Part shown: positions 33,893-37,836 of the stretch, one piece after another
Numbering within the stretch: position 1 is the stretch's first letter
Layout of the letters: every line of letters starts with the position of its first letter
Assembly: GCA_039820405.1 (NCBI GenBank)
Contig: JBCBQC010000063.1
Location: 1 to 37,836, forward strand
Length of the DNA: 37,836 nucleotides
Reading direction: 5' to 3'
Source: CALLVY01 sp937899855
GTDB taxonomy: Bacteria; Bacteroidota; Bacteroidia; Chitinophagales; Saprospiraceae
Notes under the pieces: generated by a model
Told to the model about the DNA's origin: nothing
Seen by the model: only the letters and a program-made list of their open reading frames with translations
Databases searched by the model: none
Made by a program: the position numbers and the translations under genes

Positions 33893-34621
33893 ATGATGGT
33901 TACAATTGTAAACTTCGTACGGAAGTCCTATGTCATGCTTCCCCTGTGCGCCATTTTTCTCTTCGTCAGCTGTGCCCAGCAAAACACGGTCCGGCACCAG
34001 TTTAGCGGGGAGGATTATTTCCAAGCCATTTACTTTGGCGATGGGGAAGCGGCTAAGGTAATCGACCACATGCCGAAGACCATCGACATGCTCGGCGACA
34101 ACGATTTGCGCCGCGATGCCATCCAGCAAATTGAGCGGGAAGTCATCGCCGAAATCAAGCGTCAGGATGCCGATTTCTTCGTCGGTTTTCAGCAGGCCAT
34201 GGAAACGGCCAACCACCAGAAAATCGACTTCGCCATCAAGGATGGCACCCGAAAGTACTACAGCGCGATTGAGAACATCGTCGGTCTGCAAAACATGGAG
34301 GAAGTGGGCGAATTCTACCTCGCCAACTACCAAACCACGCCGACCGAGGAGTTGAAGACCAAGCTGTACGACAAGATCGCCTCCAACTACGATACGGGTG
34401 ACGATGACAGACTCGCCGGTATCGACCTGTGGTTTGAAAAGGAGACCTTCGTCTACGAAGATTTTGCCGTGGCCGTGGCGGTTGCCGCAGTCTTACTGAT
34501 CGTCGTCACGCAGATCGATGCTACCCCGATCGTCGATCCCGATGGCGGTCTCGAAAACGCCCTACAGTACGAGCAGATGGTCAACTCCATCGCTCAATTC
34601 AGCGAAGCTAATTTCCAATAG
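33893..34621 (+). CDS. sdpC: SdpC-family antimicrobial peptide precursor (lipoprotein)
   Basis: 242 residues. In Bacillus subtilis the SdpC precursor is cut to a short hydrophobic peptide that collapses the proton motive force of sensitive cells. The N-terminal part here has FSGEDYFQAIYFGDGEAAKV (residues 37–56), the mark of the SdpC family (G-E-x-x-F-x-x-x-x-F-G-x-G). A helical middle follows, then a hydrophobic Ala/Val segment (FAVAVAVAAVLLIVV, ~191–205) and TQIDATPIVDP, corresponding to the toxic region. The signal peptide ends in Val-Ser-Cys (Cys27), suggesting a lipoprotein. No Cys remains after Cys27, so the Bacillus disulfide is absent. sdpA and sdpB follow downstream. Confidence 0.85.
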   Translation: MMVTIVNFVRKSYVMLPLCAIFLFVSCAQQNTVRHQFSGEDYFQAIYFGDGEAAKVIDHMPKTIDMLGDNDLRRDAIQQIEREVIAEIKRQDADFFVGFQQAMETANHQKIDFAIKDGTRKYYSAIENIVGLQNMEEVGEFYLANYQTTPTEELKTKLYDKIASNYDTGDDDRLAGIDLWFEKETFVYEDFAVAVAVAAVLLIVVTQIDATPIVDPDGGLENALQYEQMVNSIAQFSEANFQ

Positions 34622-34718
34622 CACTTAGCCTTTTTTCATTCTTTTTTCCTAATTTCTTAACCTGAGTAAGGCTGGCGCTGGTCGTTACCTTTTTCCAACG
34701 CTCCCATATCCATTACCG

Positions 34719-35267
34719 ATGAAAAACACAATCGTCTTCTGTTTTTGCAGTGTACTTTGGGGAGGCTTACTGCTCTTACTCCTCAAGGCTTCGCTCCCCT
34801 ACAATCCCATCGACATTCCCACCAAGCTCAAGATGAACCTCAACGCCCTGATGCCGGAAGGCTGGGCCTTTTTTACCCGTAACCCCCGCGAAGCTTCGAT
34901 CTTCCTCTACGCAGAACAGGAAGAAAGCGGCCGTTTTGACACCTACTGTACCTACCCCTCTGCTAGCCCCACCCACTGGATGGGCACCAAACGCACCCTG
35001 CGCTCGATCGGTGCCGAAGTGGGCGCCCTGATTACCCAAGTGCCCGACAGCGTCTGGGTAGCCGGCGAAGGACGCATCGTCCCCTTTCTTACCGAGCACC
35101 ACACGGAATTTCCCCACGCCGACCTCCCCAACCCGGTCAGCGGTCCCTACGTCTGCGGAGAGGTTTACCTGGTCAAAAAGACTCCCACTCCCTGGGCCTG
35201 GGCCCGTCACGACCACAAGCTGGATCATCAATTTAAAATCGCCAAAATCGAAGTATCGTGTCTCTAA
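34719..35267 (+). CDS. sdpA: SdpA-family antimicrobial peptide system protein
   Basis: 182 residues. SdpA is a small protein needed with SdpB to convert the SdpC precursor to active toxin. The protein has one N-terminal membrane helix (~5–25), then LMPEGWAFFTRNPREASIFLY (~45–65). The Trp-x-Phe-Phe-Thr-x-Asn/Asp-Pro-Arg block is the family signature. The remainder is probably outside the cytoplasm and contains Cys residues at TYCTYP, YVCGEV and the very end (SCL). It starts 97 bases after sdpC and overlaps sdpB by ten bases, so the latter two are translationally coupled. Confidence 0.85.
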   Translation: MKNTIVFCFCSVLWGGLLLLLLKASLPYNPIDIPTKLKMNLNALMPEGWAFFTRNPREASIFLYAEQEESGRFDTYCTYPSASPTHWMGTKRTLRSIGAEVGALITQVPDSVWVAGEGRIVPFLTEHHTEFPHADLPNPVSGPYVCGEVYLVKKTPTPWAWARHDHKLDHQFKIAKIEVSCL

Positions 35268-36208
35268 ATCAATACGCTCAATCGCTGCTGAATTACCGGA
35301 TCTGGACCAATGCCTACGGCGTGGCGCGTACGGCGCTGGCCCTGGGCCTGCTCCTCACCCTGGTTTTCAACAATACCGATACCCTCTTTCGCCCCGGCCT
35401 GCTCAACGACGTCTCCATCACCAAGGCCACCATCACCCAAATCAGCCTGTACAAACTGGTCTCCCTCAAAACCGCCCGCTGGATTTCCGTCGCGGTACTC
35501 CTGCTCGTCATCTCGGGCTACTTTCCCCGCTACACGGGCATCCTCCACTGGTGGGTCGCCTTCAGCTTCAACGCCAGTGGCGTGGTAGTAGATGGGGGCG
35601 ACCAAATCAACGCCATCGCCACCCTGCTCTTGATCCCCATTTCACTGGCCGACAAACGCCGCAACCACTGGCAAATCGAACAGGAATACAGCAGCAGCAG
35701 CTTCTTACGCATCAATGCGGTCTGCGCTTACTTTTTTCTTCGCCTCCAAATGTCGGTGCTGTATTTTCACGCGGCGGTGGGCAAGTTCAAAGTCACGGAA
35801 TGGCTCGACGGCACCGCGCTGTACTACTGGTTTTCCGATCCCTCGATCGGGATGCCGCCCTGGCTGTTTGACCTGATGTACTACCCCCTGACCAACGCCT
35901 ATTTCATCACCATACTCACTTGGGGCGTCATGATCTTTGAGGTCTCCCTGGCTTTTGCCCTAGTGATGAACCTAAAAATGCGCCGGCGCTTTTTGTGGCC
36001 CGCCATCTTTTTTCACTTTATGATCATCGTCAGTCACGGCTTGGTCTCCTTCTTCTTTGGCATGCTGGGTGGTTTGATCATCTACCTCTATCCCCTCCAA
36101 GAACCCATGCGGTTTCCCCGCTGGGCTTGGCCCTTTTCGGCTAAAGCCTCCGAACAGCCCCGCGATGCGGAGGGTTCCGTAGGTGACGGCATCCCGGCCT
36201 CGGCCTAG
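35258..36208 (+). CDS. sdpB: SdpB-family multipass membrane protein (HTTM-like)
   Basis: 316 residues, GTG start at 35258 overlapping the end of sdpA by ten bases; no other early start fits. Six or seven hydrophobic segments are visible (starting near VARTALALGLLLTLVF, WISVAVLLLVISGYF, and later YFITILTWGVMIFEVSLAF). The block FLRLQMSVLYFHAAVGKFKV plus YYWFSDP is typical of HTTM-domain proteins (related to vitamin-K-dependent carboxylases), to which SdpB belongs. The C-terminal ~30 residues are hydrophilic. Together with SdpA it is expected to mature the SdpC product; in Bacillus SdpAB are essential for this. It is convergent with the carboxylase gene. Confidence 0.85.
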   Translation: MSLNQYAQSLLNYRIWTNAYGVARTALALGLLLTLVFNNTDTLFRPGLLNDVSITKATITQISLYKLVSLKTARWISVAVLLLVISGYFPRYTGILHWWVAFSFNASGVVVDGGDQINAIATLLLIPISLADKRRNHWQIEQEYSSSSFLRINAVCAYFFLRLQMSVLYFHAAVGKFKVTEWLDGTALYYWFSDPSIGMPPWLFDLMYYPLTNAYFITILTWGVMIFEVSLAFALVMNLKMRRRFLWPAIFFHFMIIVSHGLVSFFFGMLGGLIIYLYPLQEPMRFPRWAWPFSAKASEQPRDAEGSVGDGIPASA

Positions 36209-36276
36209 CGGACTAAGTCTTCCGGGAGGAAACGCACTGATGGAAAAATCGGGGCGCCGCGAGGCACCCAGTGGGC

Positions 36277-37818
36277 TTACAGGGGAATGTTGCCGTGCTT
36301 TTTACGCGGCAGGTGATCCACCTTATTTTCGAGCATGGCAAAGCCCTTGATCAATTTGCGACGGGTATCGCGCGGTAGGATCACTTCGTCGATAAAGCCC
36401 CGGGCCGCCGCCCGGTAGGGATGGGCAAACTTATCAGCGTATTCGGCTTCTTTTTCGGCAAGCTTGGCAGCGGGGTCTTCGGCTTGTCGAATTTCGTTGC
36501 GGAAGATGATTTCACTGGCCCCCTTCGCCCCCATCACCGCGATCTCAGCGGAGGGCCAGGCGTAGTTCAAATCGGCGCCAATGTGTTTGGAGTTCATCAC
36601 GTCGTAGGCGCCGCCGTAGGCCTTGCGGGTAATCAACGTGACCCGCGGCACCGTAGCTTCGCTAAAGGCGTAGAGCAATTTGGCACCGTTGACGATGATG
36701 CCGTTCCACTCCTGATCGGTACCGGGCAAGAACCCGGGTACGTCGACCAGCACGAGTAGCGGGATGTTGAAACAGTCGCAGGTACGGACAAAACGGGCGC
36801 CCTTGCGCGAGCTGTTGACGTCCAGAACGCCAGCCAGGCTGTAGGGCTGGTTGGCCACCACCCCAATACTGCGCCCACCGAGACGGGCAAAGCCGACGAC
36901 GATGTTTTCCGCGTAGTCGGGATGGATTTCAAAAAAGGATTCCTCGTCCACGATGCCCGCAATGACTTCGCGCATGTCGTAGGGTTGGTTGACGTTGTCG
37001 GGGATGATGTCCATCAGCGATTCGCGCAACTCCGTACCCGCCTCAAAGGGCAAGGGAGCGGGGCGGTCTTCGCAGTTTTGCGGCAGGTAGCTGAGCAATT
37101 GTTTGACCTTGGCGATACAGTCGATGTCATTGGCGGCGGTCAGGTGGGTGACCCCCGATTTGGTGGAATGCGCCGAGGCACCGCCGAGTTCTTCGGCGGT
37201 CACCGTTTCGTTGGTGACGGTTTTGACGACGTTGGGGCCGGTGACAAACATGTAAGACGTATCTTCTACCATGATGGTAAAATCGGTCATAGCCGGAGAA
37301 TAGACGGCGCCACCCGCACAGGGGCCCATAATGGCTGAAATCTGCGGGATAACGCCCGAGGCCCGGACGTTGCGAAAGAAAATATCGGCGTAGCCGCCCA
37401 GGCTCTTGACCCCTTCCTGAATCCGAGCCCCCCCCGAATCGTTGAGCCCAATTAGGGGAACGCCATTCTGTACGGCCAGGTCCATGATCTTACAAATCTT
37501 TTCGGCGTGGGTTTCGGAGAGGGAGCCCCCAAAAACGGTAAAATCCTGCGCAAATACGTAGACCAAACGCCCCTCCACCGTTCCGTAGCCCGTGACGACC
37601 CCGTCGCCGTAGTACAACTGATCCTGCATCCCAAAGTCGGTACTGCGGTGGGTTACCAACTGTCCAATTTCTTCAAAGGACCCCTCGTCGAGGAGGAAAT
37701 GGATGCGTTCGCGGGCCGTGAGCTTGCCCTTGGCGTGCTGCTTTTCGATGCGGCCCCGCCCTCCACCCTGGAATGCTTCGGCCCGCAGATCTTCGAGGCG
37801 TTGGATTTTTTCTTTCAT
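36277..37818 (-). CDS. pccB: acyl-CoA (propionyl-CoA) carboxylase beta subunit
   Basis: 513 residues, full length. The carboxyltransferase subunit moves CO2 from carboxybiotin to propionyl- or another acyl-CoA; in propionate catabolism it forms methylmalonyl-CoA. Both crotonase-fold halves are visible: GLNDSGGARIQEGVKSLGGY and GPCAGGAVYSPAMTDF in the N-terminal half, and VDVPGFLPGTDQEWNGIIVNGAKLLYAFSEAT plus KAYGGAYDVMNSKHIGAD in the C-terminal half. The sequence ends in GNIPL, common in PccB and MmdA proteins. A methylmalonyl-CoA decarboxylase alpha subunit is the chief alternative. Partner subunits are not in the window; the gene starts 18 bases before the right edge. Confidence 0.92.
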   Translation of the reverse strand: MKEKIQRLEDLRAEAFQGGGRGRIEKQHAKGKLTARERIHFLLDEGSFEEIGQLVTHRSTDFGMQDQLYYGDGVVTGYGTVEGRLVYVFAQDFTVFGGSLSETHAEKICKIMDLAVQNGVPLIGLNDSGGARIQEGVKSLGGYADIFFRNVRASGVIPQISAIMGPCAGGAVYSPAMTDFTIMVEDTSYMFVTGPNVVKTVTNETVTAEELGGASAHSTKSGVTHLTAANDIDCIAKVKQLLSYLPQNCEDRPAPLPFEAGTELRESLMDIIPDNVNQPYDMREVIAGIVDEESFFEIHPDYAENIVVGFARLGGRSIGVVANQPYSLAGVLDVNSSRKGARFVRTCDCFNIPLLVLVDVPGFLPGTDQEWNGIIVNGAKLLYAFSEATVPRVTLITRKAYGGAYDVMNSKHIGADLNYAWPSAEIAVMGAKGASEIIFRNEIRQAEDPAAKLAEKEAEYADKFAHPYRAAARGFIDEVILPRDTRRKLIKGFAMLENKVDHLPRKKHGNIPL

Positions 37819-37836
37819 AGGCCGCTAAGATAGGTC

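Overview
The window looks like a chromosomal segment of a Bacteroidota bacterium, most likely a marine Saprospiria/Lewinella-type organism. Supporting signs: a large secreted protein ends in a T9SS type A sorting domain; the gene run ftsX–DUF3098–uppP–truB is present; many surface lipoproteins occur; S74-like tail proteins are present; and Bacteroidota-type -7 boxes (TAnnTTTG) lie in front of many genes. Base composition is moderately GC-rich and fairly even. I see no rRNA, convincing tRNA, insertion sequence, CRISPR array or prophage. The genus-level placement is inference.

Layout. 1–1446 (+): the end of one and the whole of a second paralogous secreted protein with a C-terminal coiled-coil tail. 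1460–4308 (-): ergothioneine genes egtB–egtD, preceded by an unknown secreted protein. 4547–8269 (-): a 1240-residue secreted protein of ten ~110-residue repeats with a T9SS signal, followed by a strong terminator and preceded by three phased 11-bp repeats. 8458–17349 (-): a tripartite RND efflux cluster whose outer-membrane gene is fused to an ABC substrate-binding-like domain, flanked by NTF2-like proteins, a membrane TPR/anti-sigma-like protein and a 57-residue ORF. 17524–18123 (-): a small secreted protein. 18331–21134 (+): ftsX, DUF3098, uppP and truB, probably one operon. 21135–22405: a mostly gene-free stretch with a heme-peroxidase C-terminal remnant and two hairpins. 22406–23440 (-): a secreted alpha/beta hydrolase. 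23466–25572 (+): a thioredoxin-fold remnant, gpsA with a TTG start, and a YARHG-like secreted protein. 25633–27601: a PLP-dependent decarboxylase divergent from a DinB-like protein. 28008–33524: a secreted metalloprotease, a DUF2807 protein, an amidase with two SH3 domains, a coiled-coil secreted protein and a serine hydrolase. 33893–36208 (+): an SdpC–SdpA–SdpB toxin cluster. 36277–37818 (-): an acyl-CoA carboxylase beta subunit.

The most interesting locus is 33893–36208. It encodes an SdpC-family toxin precursor followed by SdpA and SdpB maturation proteins, related to the Bacillus subtilis cannibalism toxin but in a Gram-negative, presumably non-sporulating bacterium. Gene order is C-A-B instead of A-B-C. 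The precursor lacks the cysteine pair of the Bacillus peptide, and no recognisable SdpI immunity gene lies in the window. A good Bacteroidota promoter with an AT-rich inverted repeat stands upstream. Other unusual items are the substrate-binding/TolC fusion, the decayed redoxin and peroxidase fragments, and two separate sets of three 11-bp direct repeats upstream of secreted-protein genes.
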